From NCBI RefSeq assembly GCF_000369505.1, contig NZ_KB850053.1, forward strand, positions 400,943-464,942: DNA of 64,000 nt, given 5' to 3'. The position numbers and the translations under genes are program-made. The notes beneath the pieces were generated by a model that was given only the letters and a program-made list of their open reading frames with translations, had not been told where the DNA came from and made no database searches. Every line of letters begins with the position of its first letter. The stretch's first letter is position 1. The stretch comes from Acinetobacter sp. NIPH 298 (GTDB lineage Bacteria; Pseudomonadota; Gammaproteobacteria; Pseudomonadales; Moraxellaceae). This document shows, in pieces, positions 54,805 to 63,607 of this stretch.

Positions 54805-55344
54805 ATGCAAGCGCAAGACATTCTTGATTTTTGGTTTTCTCCCGATCATCGCTCACTCTGGTTTGCCAAAAGCGATGATTTTAATACCAAAATTCGCGGG
54901 CTTTTTCAAACGATTCATGATCAAGCAACCCAAGCAGAACTTTGGTCATGGCGTCAAACACCTGAAGGCCGTTTGGCTGAAATTATTGTTTTAGATCAAT
55001 TCTCACGTAATTTATATCGTGATAAAGCACAAGCTTTTGCCTATGACAGCATGGCGTTGATGCTGGCTCAAGAAGCGATTAGCCTACAATTAGATGCTCA
55101 GTTAAGCCCCGAACAACGTTCCTTTTTATATATGCCATTTATGCATAGTGAATCAAAAATGATGCATGAGTACGCATTAAAACTGTTTCAACGTTTAGGC
55201 AATGAAATCAATTTAAATTTTGAGAAAAAGCATAAAGTGATTATTGATCGCTTCGGACGCTATCCTCATCGCAATGCGATCTTGGGACGAACATCCAGCG
55301 CCGAAGAACTTGAATTCTTAACACAGCCAAACAGCAGCTTTTAA
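54805..55344 (+). CDS. DUF924 family protein
   Basis: A 179-residue all-helical protein: MQAQDILDFWFSPDHRSLWF, IIVLDQFSRNLYRD, LYMPFMHSESKMMHEYALKL and RFGRYPHRNAILGR. These match DUF924 (TPR-like fold), of unknown function. It starts a plus-strand run with the DUF4136 and DUF445 genes. AAGGGATAC precedes the ATG. Confidence 0.9.
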   Translation: MQAQDILDFWFSPDHRSLWFAKSDDFNTKIRGLFQTIHDQATQAELWSWRQTPEGRLAEIIVLDQFSRNLYRDKAQAFAYDSMALMLAQEAISLQLDAQLSPEQRSFLYMPFMHSESKMMHEYALKLFQRLGNEINLNFEKKHKVIIDRFGRYPHRNAILGRTSSAEELEFLTQPNSSF

Positions 55345-55381
55345 GTCGATCTCCCCTCGACGTCAGAAAGAGGAATTGCAT

Positions 55382-55942
55382 ATGAAATCGTTACTCATCT
55401 GTGCCCCGCTATTGGTCACATTGGCATTTACAGGGTGTGCCAGCATACCGTCTCAACCCAAGACCTTTGATCAATTGGGGCAATTCACCGCTTATCCATT
55501 AAATAACAAAAGCTTCCGTATCGGCTTCCAAGCAGGAAATAATCTGAGTTATGGTACAGCTGAGGAAATTACCTTACTCAAGGCAGCACAAACCACACTC
55601 CAAAATGGGTTCCGTTTTTTCACTGTAGTTGATGATCCAAGCAATGCGCGGTTCAAGGAGCAACGCCAAGCTGTGATTTATCCGAGTCGACCGTATTATC
55701 CTTATGGTTATTATCGTCGTCACCCCGCCTTTTGGCCGGATCCATTCTATGATGTACCACAAGTGGTCAATCTTGATCCCATCCAAGTGTCGTATACTAT
55801 TGAATGCTTTAAGACTCAACAGCAATCACCTGATGCATTTGATGCACAGCTAATTTTGCGATCCTTAGGACAAAAATACGGATTGAGTCCAACAGGAGAA
55901 GTGTTGCAACCCCCTGCACCACCTCAAAACAAAAATGAATGA
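55382..55942 (+). CDS. DUF4136-type lipoprotein
   Basis: A 186-residue lipoprotein starting MKSLLICAPLLVTLAFTGCA; the lipobox is FTGC. The mature part fits DUF4136 (TFDQLGQFTAYPLNNKSFRI, ITLLKAAQTTLQNGFRFFTV), with a Pro/Tyr-rich central stretch (YPSRPYYPYGYYRRHPAFWP) and a Pro-rich tail. ATG at 55382 follows GAGG. Outer- or inner-membrane anchoring is not decided. Function unknown. Confidence 0.82.
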   Translation: MKSLLICAPLLVTLAFTGCASIPSQPKTFDQLGQFTAYPLNNKSFRIGFQAGNNLSYGTAEEITLLKAAQTTLQNGFRFFTVVDDPSNARFKEQRQAVIYPSRPYYPYGYYRRHPAFWPDPFYDVPQVVNLDPIQVSYTIECFKTQQQSPDAFDAQLILRSLGQKYGLSPTGEVLQPPAPPQNKNE

Positions 55943-55955
55943 ATAGGATGACTCA

Positions 55956-57266
55956 ATGAATTCAGCCGAAGAAATCCACAAAGTACCAAGCCTGCAAAGA
56001 AGTAAATACTTCGCCACCGTAGCATTGGTGATTGCAGTGATGACGTGGATTTGTTTAATGGTCGTGGCGCATTTTCTGCCTGAGTATCGGTGGCTGATCC
56101 ATATTTTCATGTTAAGCGCCGAAGCAGGTGTGGTCGGTGGTTTGGCCGATTGGTATGCGGTGACAGTGTTATTCCGCAATCCATTTGGGAAAATCCCCTT
56201 ACCCAAACTATTACGTGATCATACTGAGATTATTCCACGGAATAAGGCACGTATTGCTGAATCAATGGGTCGATTTGTTCAAGAAAACTTTTTATCACCC
56301 CAAATCGTACAGCGTAGTTTGCAAAATACCGACCTCAGTTTGGCGGTCGGTCAATGGTTAGCCAACCCAAAAAACAACGGACACGTGGTTCAGATCATCC
56401 AACAAACCGTTCCGAAAATTTTTGAGTTCGTCAGTCAGGATCAAATCGCTAATTTTGTACAAAACAATAGTGTGCAATGGGTGCGCAGTACCAAGATCAA
56501 TACCCTTGCTAGTGAAATGTTACGTGCGGTTTTGGAAAATGACTTCCATCAAGATGTGTTACAACGTGGACTCGATCTGGCTCATCAATGGATGGTGTCA
56601 CATCCCGAAGAAGCGCGTGAGCTGTCTCGCACATTATTTAAAGAACTGGGCGTCTGGAAACTGGCTAAAGGTGCGAGCTGGATTGGTATCGATGTACAAC
56701 AGCGCACCATTGATTCACTGATTGAACGCGTGGAATCCATGTTGGCCAATCCTGAACATCCTTGGCGACAAGACATTGAGGCAACCACTCATGCCCTCAT
56801 GCTACAACTTGCTGATACCGATAGCGAAGCAAGCCAACGTTTGAACAGTGGTAAAGATGCCTTGCTGGATAGCCCACAAGTTTTAAACTTTATTAGCGGT
56901 GCAATCGCGATTTTATGCGATGCCATCAAAACAGATTTGATGCAACCCGATTCAGGCATTGCCACCAATTTACAAGCAGCTATTCAACAACTTGGTGTGA
57001 GCCTGATCCAAAATGAAAATGTTCGTGAAGTCCTCAATAGCAAAATGGTGGGCTTAGCCACCAATTTCAGTGAGCAATATAGCGACAAAATCATTCGTTA
57101 TATTAGTGAACGCATCCATGAGTGGGATTCACGCGAAATGATTGCCAAAATCGAGAGTGAAGTTGGTGGTGATTTACACATGATCCGTGTCAATGGTGTG
57201 ATTGTCGGGGCCTTTATCGGTTTGATCTTGGGTCTCATTCGTGCCTTTGTTGAAAATGTTTTGTAA
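55956..57266 (+). CDS. DUF445 membrane-anchored protein
   Basis: A 436-residue protein with a first membrane span near residues 22-42, the conserved SAEAGVVGGLADWYAVTVLF and NPFGKIPLPKLLRDHTEIIP segments, a long helical middle, and a final membrane span (VIVGAFIGLILGLIRAFVE). These match the DUF445/YjiN family, of unknown function. It follows the DUF4136 gene by 13 bp, so the two are one operon. Confidence 0.88.
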   Translation: MNSAEEIHKVPSLQRSKYFATVALVIAVMTWICLMVVAHFLPEYRWLIHIFMLSAEAGVVGGLADWYAVTVLFRNPFGKIPLPKLLRDHTEIIPRNKARIAESMGRFVQENFLSPQIVQRSLQNTDLSLAVGQWLANPKNNGHVVQIIQQTVPKIFEFVSQDQIANFVQNNSVQWVRSTKINTLASEMLRAVLENDFHQDVLQRGLDLAHQWMVSHPEEARELSRTLFKELGVWKLAKGASWIGIDVQQRTIDSLIERVESMLANPEHPWRQDIEATTHALMLQLADTDSEASQRLNSGKDALLDSPQVLNFISGAIAILCDAIKTDLMQPDSGIATNLQAAIQQLGVSLIQNENVREVLNSKMVGLATNFSEQYSDKIIRYISERIHEWDSREMIAKIESEVGGDLHMIRVNGVIVGAFIGLILGLIRAFVENVL

Positions 57267-57318
57267 ATGGCTTGAAATACTCAACTTTTCACGTAAAGAT
57301 GGACATCACAAAATGCCT

Positions 57319-57336
57319 TCTTGGTTGCAACCAAGA
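57319..57336. promoter_or_regulatory. 18-bp perfect palindrome upstream of the NorM-like gene
   Basis: TCTTGGTTGCAACCAAGA equals its own reverse complement. It lies about 80 bp before the MATE start and is a candidate repressor site. No regulator gene is adjacent. Confidence 0.45.
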
Positions 57337-57416
57337 TCTCAACCGTAATGATTTATCCGAACAAAAATAAGCAATCATGTTGCAAATGGCGTAGAGGAAG
57401 AAACAAAGGAATTTGA

Positions 57417-58784
57417 ATGACCCCACACCAAACATTGGTGATGCAACCCAATCTCTGGAAAACATTTTTTGTTTTTCTAGTGCCGCTGATCGCCACCAAC
57501 ATTTTGCAAAACTTGTCGGGGACGATTAATACCATATTTGTTGGACAAATGATGGGGGTCGATGCAATTGCAGCGGTGTCGGTTTTCTTCCCTATTCTGT
57601 TTTTTTTGCTGGCATTTACTATTGGTATTTCGGCAGGTACCACTGTTTTAGTGGGTCAAGCTTGGGGCGCACAAAATCTAGAAAAAGTTCGTAGTGTGGT
57701 TGGGTCAACCCTTTTTATCACCTTAATTGGTGGCACAATTATCGCAATCTTAGGCTTTGTTTTTGCTGAACATATTCTCAATCTTTTAGGTACTGATCCC
57801 AAAGTCATGCATATGTCACTGCCTTATGTGCAGTGGATGTTGGCAGGTAGCCCGTTATTGTTTGTGTATATTATTTACACCTCTATTTTACGGGGTGTCG
57901 GTGATAGTGTTACCCCTTTGATTGCCCTAGGTTTAACCAGCCTCATCGGTTTAGCAGTCACGCCAGTCTTACTTAAAGGTTATTTTGGTTTTCCAGCCTT
58001 AGGCATCATCGCACCCGCGATTGCCACCATCTTAGGCTATAGTGCAGTGTTGATTTTTCTAGCTTTCTACCTCAACTATAAAAATCATCCACTTAAAATA
58101 GATCGTCAATTGCTCCAACATATCCGCCATGATGCAGAATTAAGCAAACTGATTTTTAAACTAGGCATTCCAACAGGCATCCAAATGGTCACCACTTCTT
58201 TGGCTGGATTGGTGATTATAAGCTTGATCAACCGCTACGGCGCACAGGCAACTGCAGCCTACGGTGCAGTCAATCAAGTCCTCAACTATATTCAGTTTCC
58301 GGCATTGTCGATTGCCATCGCAGCATCGATCTTTGCCGCCCAAGCGATCGGTGCAGGCAAACCAGATCTATTGGCCAAAGTCACCCGCACCGCATTAAGT
58401 ATGAATTTTTTATTTACGGGTAGTCTGATCATACTGGCGTATTTATTCTCGAAATATTTAATGGCGCTGTTTATTACTGATCCTGCAGTTATCGAACTGG
58501 GACAGCAATTATTATTCATTGTGCTGTGGTCGCTGCTGTTTTTTGGCGCAAGTGCAATTTTTGCCTCGATCATGCGGGCTAGCGGAACCGTCAACGTGCC
58601 AATGCTGATCAATATTTTTACTATTCTTTTAATCGAAGTGCCTTGTGCGTATTGGTTTAACACACTTTGGGGACTCAAGGGAATTTGGATGGCTTATGCA
58701 CTCGCCTTTGTGTGTTTATGCATATTCCAAGCCGCTTATTATCAATTTGTCTGGAAGAAACGCGAGATAAAGATTCTGATTTAA
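57417..58784 (+). CDS. MATE-family multidrug efflux protein (NorM-like)
   Basis: A 455-residue transporter with twelve hydrophobic segments. Two matching halves begin WKTFFVFLVPLIATNILQNL and LIFKLGIPTGIQMVTTSLAG, with VGQAWGAQNLEKVRSVVG after the second span and AAQAIGAGKPDLLAKVTRTA in the second half, hallmarks of NorM/YeeO-like MATE pumps. AAGGAA precedes the ATG. It exports cationic drugs or dyes; specificity is not deducible. Confidence 0.93.
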   Translation: MTPHQTLVMQPNLWKTFFVFLVPLIATNILQNLSGTINTIFVGQMMGVDAIAAVSVFFPILFFLLAFTIGISAGTTVLVGQAWGAQNLEKVRSVVGSTLFITLIGGTIIAILGFVFAEHILNLLGTDPKVMHMSLPYVQWMLAGSPLLFVYIIYTSILRGVGDSVTPLIALGLTSLIGLAVTPVLLKGYFGFPALGIIAPAIATILGYSAVLIFLAFYLNYKNHPLKIDRQLLQHIRHDAELSKLIFKLGIPTGIQMVTTSLAGLVIISLINRYGAQATAAYGAVNQVLNYIQFPALSIAIAASIFAAQAIGAGKPDLLAKVTRTALSMNFLFTGSLIILAYLFSKYLMALFITDPAVIELGQQLLFIVLWSLLFFGASAIFASIMRASGTVNVPMLINIFTILLIEVPCAYWFNTLWGLKGIWMAYALAFVCLCIFQAAYYQFVWKKREIKILI

Positions 58785-58815
58785 ACGTAAAAGTTCATCA
58801 TAATCTTTAGCGTCA

Positions 58816-58847
58816 AAAAAAAGCCATTCAAACAAGAATGGCTTTTT
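58816..58847. terminator. Bidirectional terminator
   Basis: GCCATTC / GAATGGC with a 6-nt loop, flanked by A8 and T5, between the convergent MATE and SDR genes. Confidence 0.9.
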
Positions 58848-58863
58848 ATCTTAGTAGCGGAAC

Positions 58864-59694
58864 TTACATCATTTTCGTTGCAAGTGCAGCAATACGCTGA
58901 TATCCCGTTGGGAACAACCGTTGGAAAGAATCAACAATACGCGCGTCTGCACCAATCAATAAACGACGTTTGTCTTTCAACACCGCATTTAGAATTTGAC
59001 GTGCTGCTTCTTCTGGTGGCGTCCGCAAGAATTTATCGAATTGTTTGATTGATTTACCTGGATCCATGCCCAAGCTTTTCATGCTGTCATTCATTTTCGC
59101 CGCTTTTGCGATATTGGTACGGATCCCACCTGGGTGTACACAAAGCGAACTAACACCACTCTTTTCGATATCAAGTTCTTGGCGTAAAGATTCTGTGAAA
59201 CCACGCACTGCAAATTTAGTCGCGTTATATGCTGATTGCGTTGGTTGCGAGGTTAAACCGAAGATACTTGAAATATTGATGATATGGCCATCTTTGGTTT
59301 GTTTGATAAACGGTAAGAATTCTTTGGTCCCGTAAACCACACCCCAGAAGTTAATCCCAACGATCCACTCTAAGTCTTCATAGCTTGCACCTTCAACCGT
59401 TGAGCCGAGTGCCACACCTGCATTGTTGAAAATCATATTGACCGAACCATGATCTTGGACGGTATCTTGCGCCCACTGTTTCATCGCATCACGGCTAGAG
59501 ACATCAAGTACTGTCGTGGTCACTGTGATTTCAGGATATGCTTTCAAAAGCTCCACAGTTTGTGCCAAACCCTTTTCATTGATATCACTCAATGACAAAT
59601 GGCAACCTTGTTGGGCCAATAAAACAGCTAATTGTTGCCCAATCCCAGAACCTGCACCTGTGATCGCTGCGACTTTATTTTTAAAATTTTTCAT
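58864..59694 (-). CDS. SDR-family oxidoreductase under TetR control
   Basis: A 276-residue classical short-chain dehydrogenase. The nucleotide loop is TGAGSGIGQQ, NNAG is in MIFNNAGVALG, serine is in IINISSIFG, and YNATKFAVRG gives the full YxxxK. This protein keeps the catalytic Tyr, unlike the SDR at 17094. The C-terminus (RRLLIGADARIVDSFQRLFP) resembles acyl-CoA or lipid-type SDRs. It is transcribed from a near-consensus promoter overlapped by a palindrome, divergent from a TetR gene. Confidence 0.9.
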   Translation of the reverse strand: MKNFKNKVAAITGAGSGIGQQLAVLLAQQGCHLSLSDINEKGLAQTVELLKAYPEITVTTTVLDVSSRDAMKQWAQDTVQDHGSVNMIFNNAGVALGSTVEGASYEDLEWIVGINFWGVVYGTKEFLPFIKQTKDGHIINISSIFGLTSQPTQSAYNATKFAVRGFTESLRQELDIEKSGVSSLCVHPGGIRTNIAKAAKMNDSMKSLGMDPGKSIKQFDKFLRTPPEEAARQILNAVLKDKRRLLIGADARIVDSFQRLFPTGYQRIAALATKMM

Positions 59695-59763
59695 TGCCTA
59701 TCCTTTGTGTTGCGAATGATATGCACATATTCGCCTAGATTACGTGCAGTTTAAGATGTAACC

Positions 59764-59792
59764 AATATAATTTTGACAATACACGTTGTCAA
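59764..59792 (-). promoter_or_regulatory. SDR promoter overlapped by a TetR-type operator
   Basis: On the minus strand, -35 TTGACA (59792-59787), a 17-bp spacer and -10 TATATT (59769-59764) make a strong sigma-70 promoter for the SDR gene. The inverted repeat TTGACAA-TACACG-TTGTCAA (59773-59792) covers its -35 and spacer, where a TetR protein would block polymerase. Confidence 0.65.
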
Positions 59793-59962
59793 TATAGTAC
59801 ACTATGCTTTTAAGACAAATGGCAATAACACACACATTACTTGTCATATTGGGTCTATTTACATTTAATGAGATAAGATTTTTAGGCGATACAAGGCATA
59901 GTTGCATCATGTAAACTGAGCTAGACATACGCTATAAAGACTTTTAGGAAACGGTTTTTTCA

Positions 59963-60640
59963 ATGACAACTCAAAAGCAAGCCAAAACGAAGAAAAACAA
60001 CAGCGAAACCAAAGAGCGTCAATTCAAGGGTCTTTCTTTAACTGAACGTAAAGAAGCTCGCCGTGAAAAACTGATTGAAGCTGGGATCGCTACTTACGGC
60101 ACTCAGGGTTTTTTCTCAGTCACCGTCAAAGATGTCTGTAATGAAGCCAAACTTACCGAACGCTATTTCTATGAATCGTTTAAAAAAAGTGAGGAGCTAT
60201 TTCAAACCGTTTTTTTAAGAATGGTTGGTGAAATGCAAAGTTGTTTAACGCAGGCGGTATTACTGGCGGCACCCGAACCAAAAAACATGGTCACTGCGGG
60301 GCTATCGGCTTTACTCAACACCATTCGAAACGATCCACGTATGGCTCGGATTATTTATATTGATGCCATGTTGGTGCAAGACTTACACAATCAAGCGACG
60401 ATCCAAGAGACCTTGACTCAGTTTGATCGGATCATTCAAGGCTTTGTGATGATCACCATGCCCAATGTTCAACAAAGCACTGAGGAAGTGTCTTTGATGG
60501 CGACAGGCTTAAATGGTTATGTCACGCATATTATTATTCGTTGGGTCTCAGAAGGCTTTAAACAACCATTAGAGGACGTGTTAGCAGCATGCTGTGCGGT
60601 ATTTATCTCCTTTATCGCAACAACATCACAAAAAAATTAA
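59963..60640 (+). CDS. TetR-family transcriptional regulator
   Basis: A 225-residue regulator. A basic leader (about 30 residues) precedes the HTH RREKLIEAGIATYGTQGFFS then VTVKDVCNEAKLTERYFYES, followed by a helical ligand domain. It is divergent from the SDR gene and likely binds the palindrome at 59773-59792, repressing both. The ligand is unknown; fatty-acid or aldehyde-type molecules would fit an SDR target. Confidence 0.88.
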   Translation: MTTQKQAKTKKNNSETKERQFKGLSLTERKEARREKLIEAGIATYGTQGFFSVTVKDVCNEAKLTERYFYESFKKSEELFQTVFLRMVGEMQSCLTQAVLLAAPEPKNMVTAGLSALLNTIRNDPRMARIIYIDAMLVQDLHNQATIQETLTQFDRIIQGFVMITMPNVQQSTEEVSLMATGLNGYVTHIIIRWVSEGFKQPLEDVLAACCAVFISFIATTSQKN

Positions 60641-60727
60641 AATCATTTTACAGTTTTGTGACAAATAAAACTGTTAAACTAATATGGTATTAACCAAATG
60701 AATTCATTTGCTTTATTGATAAATCAC

Positions 60728-60845
60728 TTGTCATCATTTGGTCACTACGCTGCCGCACAATTGTCACAATTTATTGCTAAATTCGACTTTATCCACTCTT
60801 TTGCAATGATATTGTCATAATTAATCTTTGTAATAAGCCTGTCAT
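60728..60845 (+). promoter_or_regulatory. Pho boxes upstream of phoB
   Basis: Direct repeats with the 11-bp period of PhoB sites: TTGTCAT-CATT-TGGTCAC (60728-60745) and TTGTAAT-AAGC-CTGTCAT (60828-60845), with a further TTGTCAT at 60812. Two or more sites before phoB fit positive autoregulation under phosphate starvation. Confidence 0.65.
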
Positions 60846-60895
60846 AACAACAAAACGGTTCAACATTACCGTTATAAATTTGAGGGTATTGCGCT

Positions 60896-61606
60896 GTGAA
60901 AGATGACTATATTTTAATTGTCGACGATGAGCTACCGATTCGTGAAATGATCCATACCTCTTTGGATATGGCAGGTTTCCAATGTTTACAAGCAGAGGAT
61001 GCCAAACAAGCACATCAAATTATCGTTGATCAGCGTCCTGCTCTCATCTTGCTTGATTGGATGCTACCAGGCGGTGTCAGTGGTGTAGATTTGTGTCGTC
61101 GCCTCAAACGCGACGAAAATTTGGCTGAAATCCCTGTCATTATGCTGACGGCTCGTGGTGAAGAAGATCATAAGGTACAAGGTCTAGATGCAGGTGCAGA
61201 TGACTACATGACCAAACCTTTTTCTACCCGTGAACTGGTTTCTCGAATCAAAGCAGTCTTACGTCGTGCCAATGCACTCAGTGGCGAAAAAGTCATTGAT
61301 GCCAATGGTTTGATGCTTGATCCTGTCAGCCAACGTGTCAGCTTCGGTGACAGCATTTTAGAGATGGGGCCAACCGAATATCGTTTACTCGCCTTCTTTA
61401 TGACTCATCCTGAACGCGCTTATACGCGCGCACAATTGCTTGACCAAGTTTGGGGTGGTAATGTCTATATCGAAGACCGTACCATTGATGTGCATATTCG
61501 TCGTTTACGCAAAGTGTTAGAACCTTATGGTGTCGATCGTTTTGTACAAACGGTACGTGGCACAGGTTATCGTTTTTCTACACGAGCTGATTTGGCAGCA
61601 GGTTAA
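60896..61606 (+). CDS. phoB: Phosphate regulon response regulator PhoB
   Basis: An OmpR-family regulator of 236 residues. The receiver has Asp10/Asp11 (IVDDE), phospho-acceptor Asp54 ([10 protein letters not shown]) and Lys in [13 protein letters not shown]. The winged-helix domain ends [31 protein letters not shown]. The start is GTG at 60896. It is paired with phoR 8 bp downstream and preceded by Pho boxes. Confidence 0.95.
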   Translation: MKDDYILIVDDELPIREMIHTSLDMAGFQCLQAEDAKQAHQIIVDQRPALILLDWMLPGGVSGVDLCRRLKRDENLAEIPVIMLTARGEEDHKVQGLDAGADDYMTKPFSTRELVSRIKAVLRRANALSGEKVIDANGLMLDPVSQRVSFGDSILEMGPTEYRLLAFFMTHPERAYTRAQLLDQVWGGNVYIEDRTIDVHIRRLRKVLEPYGVDRFVQTVRGTGYRFSTRADLAAG

Positions 61607-61614
61607 AACCCTTT

Positions 61615-62973
61615 ATGTACGAACCTTATCCAGTCCCTGAACTGGCACGTGAACACCAACGTTTTCGTTACAGTAGTTTATGGGCCTTTGCAAAGCAAGA
61701 TTTAAGACTGTTGCTTTTTTTCTTATTGATTGCGAGCTTAATCGGATTTGGCGTTGGGTATTTTGGGAGCTGTATTTTCATCGCTTTTGTGGTGTTTTTC
61801 ACTTTACAGCTCCGCTCGCTCTACTTGGTCAATGAATGGATTTCAAATCGACCTTATGATGTGCCGCCGAACTTAAATGGGATTTGGGGTGCATTACTGT
61901 TCAATGTCTATCGTGCCCAACGCCAAGAGCGTATTGTTCAGGCAGAAATGGTCGGCTTGATAGACCGTGCACAATCATCGCTGTTCGCTTTAGCCGAAGC
62001 AGTGGTATTGATTGATGATCAACATCAAATCGAATGGTGGAATCCAGCAGCCGAAAAGCTATTAGGCATTGAACCCTTAGATCGTGGGCGCAACTTATTG
62101 ACGATTTTGCGTCAACCGAGTTTTATTGAATATTTCAAACAAAGTGATCAATCGCCCGATGGGATTCGTCTACAAGTACAGATGGATGAAGAGCGTTATG
62201 TACAAGTCAAACTGACTCGCTTTGGTGGAGAAAGTCGACTATTGGTGGCCTATGACACCACACGCGTACACAACCTCGAACAAATGCGTAAAGATTTTGT
62301 CGATAATATCTCGCATGAACTACGTACACCGCTCACCGTATTGAGTGGTTATATCGAAACCTTTACTGATCAGGATGATATTACACCACGTTGGAAACGT
62401 GCCTTCACACAAATGCAGTCACAAACCAAACGTATGAATGCGTTGGTCAATGATTTACTGTTACTGTCCAATTTAGAAAATAATAAAAAAGTCGCCAAAA
62501 AACAGATCATTGATATGGCAAATTTAATGAATCAAATCTTTGATGATGCGCGTGCTTATAATTTAGATTACGGACATACGCTCAACTTAGATATCGACAG
62601 TCATTGTGATCTGATTGGTTCAGATATGGAAATTGCCAGTGCTTTCAGCAACTTGATCACCAATGCGATTAAATACACACCGAAAGGCGGCATTATTACC
62701 ATTGGTTGGCATGAAGAAAACGATCAAGCTCTTTTTAGCGTACAAGATAATGGGATCGGTATTGACCCAAAACATTTGCCGCGTTTAACGGAACGTTTCT
62801 ATCGCGTTGATAGCGCGCGCAGCCGTCAAACAGGTGGCACAGGTTTAGGGCTTGCGATTGTTAAACATGTCTTGATGCAGCACGGCGCACATTTAGAAAT
62901 CACCTCTAAAGAGAATGAAGGCTCGACCTTTACTGCTGTTTTCCCAAAAGAACGTTTATATCGAATGATCTAA
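61615..62973 (+). CDS. phoR: Phosphate regulon sensor kinase PhoR
   Basis: A 452-residue histidine kinase. Two membrane spans near residues 30-65 have almost no periplasmic loop, as in PhoR. A PAS domain (ALAEAVVLIDDQHQIEWWNP) follows. The H-box is FVDNISHELRTPLTVLSGY, the N-box ITNAIKYTP, G1 VQDNGIGIDPKH and G2 GGTGLGLAIVKH. Phosphate control through PhoU/Pst is known for the family; those genes are not in the window. Confidence 0.95.
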   Translation: MYEPYPVPELAREHQRFRYSSLWAFAKQDLRLLLFFLLIASLIGFGVGYFGSCIFIAFVVFFTLQLRSLYLVNEWISNRPYDVPPNLNGIWGALLFNVYRAQRQERIVQAEMVGLIDRAQSSLFALAEAVVLIDDQHQIEWWNPAAEKLLGIEPLDRGRNLLTILRQPSFIEYFKQSDQSPDGIRLQVQMDEERYVQVKLTRFGGESRLLVAYDTTRVHNLEQMRKDFVDNISHELRTPLTVLSGYIETFTDQDDITPRWKRAFTQMQSQTKRMNALVNDLLLLSNLENNKKVAKKQIIDMANLMNQIFDDARAYNLDYGHTLNLDIDSHCDLIGSDMEIASAFSNLITNAIKYTPKGGIITIGWHEENDQALFSVQDNGIGIDPKHLPRLTERFYRVDSARSRQTGGTGLGLAIVKHVLMQHGAHLEITSKENEGSTFTAVFPKERLYRMI

Positions 62974-63008
62974 GTCTTCTACGCAATAGTTATAGTGCAT
63001 TTTAAATT

Positions 63009-63042
63009 TAAACAAGCCGACCCCAACAGATCGGCTTGTTTA
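63009..63042. terminator. Hairpin between phoR and the PACE gene
   Basis: A perfect 12-bp stem, TAAACAAGCCGA / TCGGCTTGTTTA, with a 10-nt loop between convergent genes. T runs are short. Confidence 0.65.
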
Positions 63043-63060
63043 GCTTTAGCTGATTGAAAA

Positions 63061-63513
63061 TTAGCTGCTTACTTTTGCATCCAGTTCCGTTGCTTCAAGC
63101 AAATGACTCGGCAAACCAAAAATATGATCAAAAAGATAATTATAAACAAAGGTATAGCATGGAATGATCACCATCAAACTAAAATCTAGCAAGAAGGCTT
63201 TAAGCAAACTAATCTGCATCCACCATGCAATCAATGGGATCAAAATCATCACCAATATGATTTGAAAGCCAATTGCATGTGCCACCCTTCTTTTCACAGT
63301 TCGTATTTTGGAAATTTGGTTTTTTTCCCACATTTCAAAGATATAGTTATAAAAGAAGTTAACCGTGACGGCGATCACCGCAATCAGAATCGACAAAGGC
63401 CCTGTATGACTCAAAGTGGTACCTGAAAGTACCGCCAAAATCATCGCACAGATAAAAAAGCTAAACACTTCATAGAAAAATACGTAAGTGACCCTTCTCT
63501 TGGTTCCTTGCAT
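63061..63513 (-). CDS. PACE-family efflux transporter (AceI-like)
   Basis: A 150-residue protein with four membrane spans arranged as two bacterial-transmembrane-pair domains. The first helix contains KRRVTYVFFYEVFSFFIC, in which the Glu in FYEVF corresponds to the functional Glu15 of AceI. The second half has KRRVAHAIGFQIILVMILIP. PACE pumps export chlorhexidine, dequalinium or short diamines such as cadaverine. ATG at 63513 follows AAGG by 7 nt. It is divergent from a LysR gene, the same arrangement as aceI-aceR. Confidence 0.88.
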   Translation of the reverse strand: MQGTKRRVTYVFFYEVFSFFICAMILAVLSGTTLSHTGPLSILIAVIAVTVNFFYNYIFEMWEKNQISKIRTVKRRVAHAIGFQIILVMILIPLIAWWMQISLLKAFLLDFSLMVIIPCYTFVYNYLFDHIFGLPSHLLEATELDAKVSS

Positions 63514-63557
63514 GACCACACCTTAAAATCAATAATCAGTGGATTTTACGCCTTAAG

Positions 63558-63586
63558 TCTGATAAAAAAAGTCAATCGTTATCAGA
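63558..63586. promoter_or_regulatory. Candidate LysR operator between the PACE and LysR genes
   Basis: TCTGATAA (63558-63565) and TTATCAGA (63579-63586) are perfect inverted arms 13 bp apart, centred between the divergent starts. Position and AT-rich dyad fit a LysR-type site. Confidence 0.5.
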
Positions 63587-63607
63587 TTCACTGACAAGGT
63601 AATAGGC

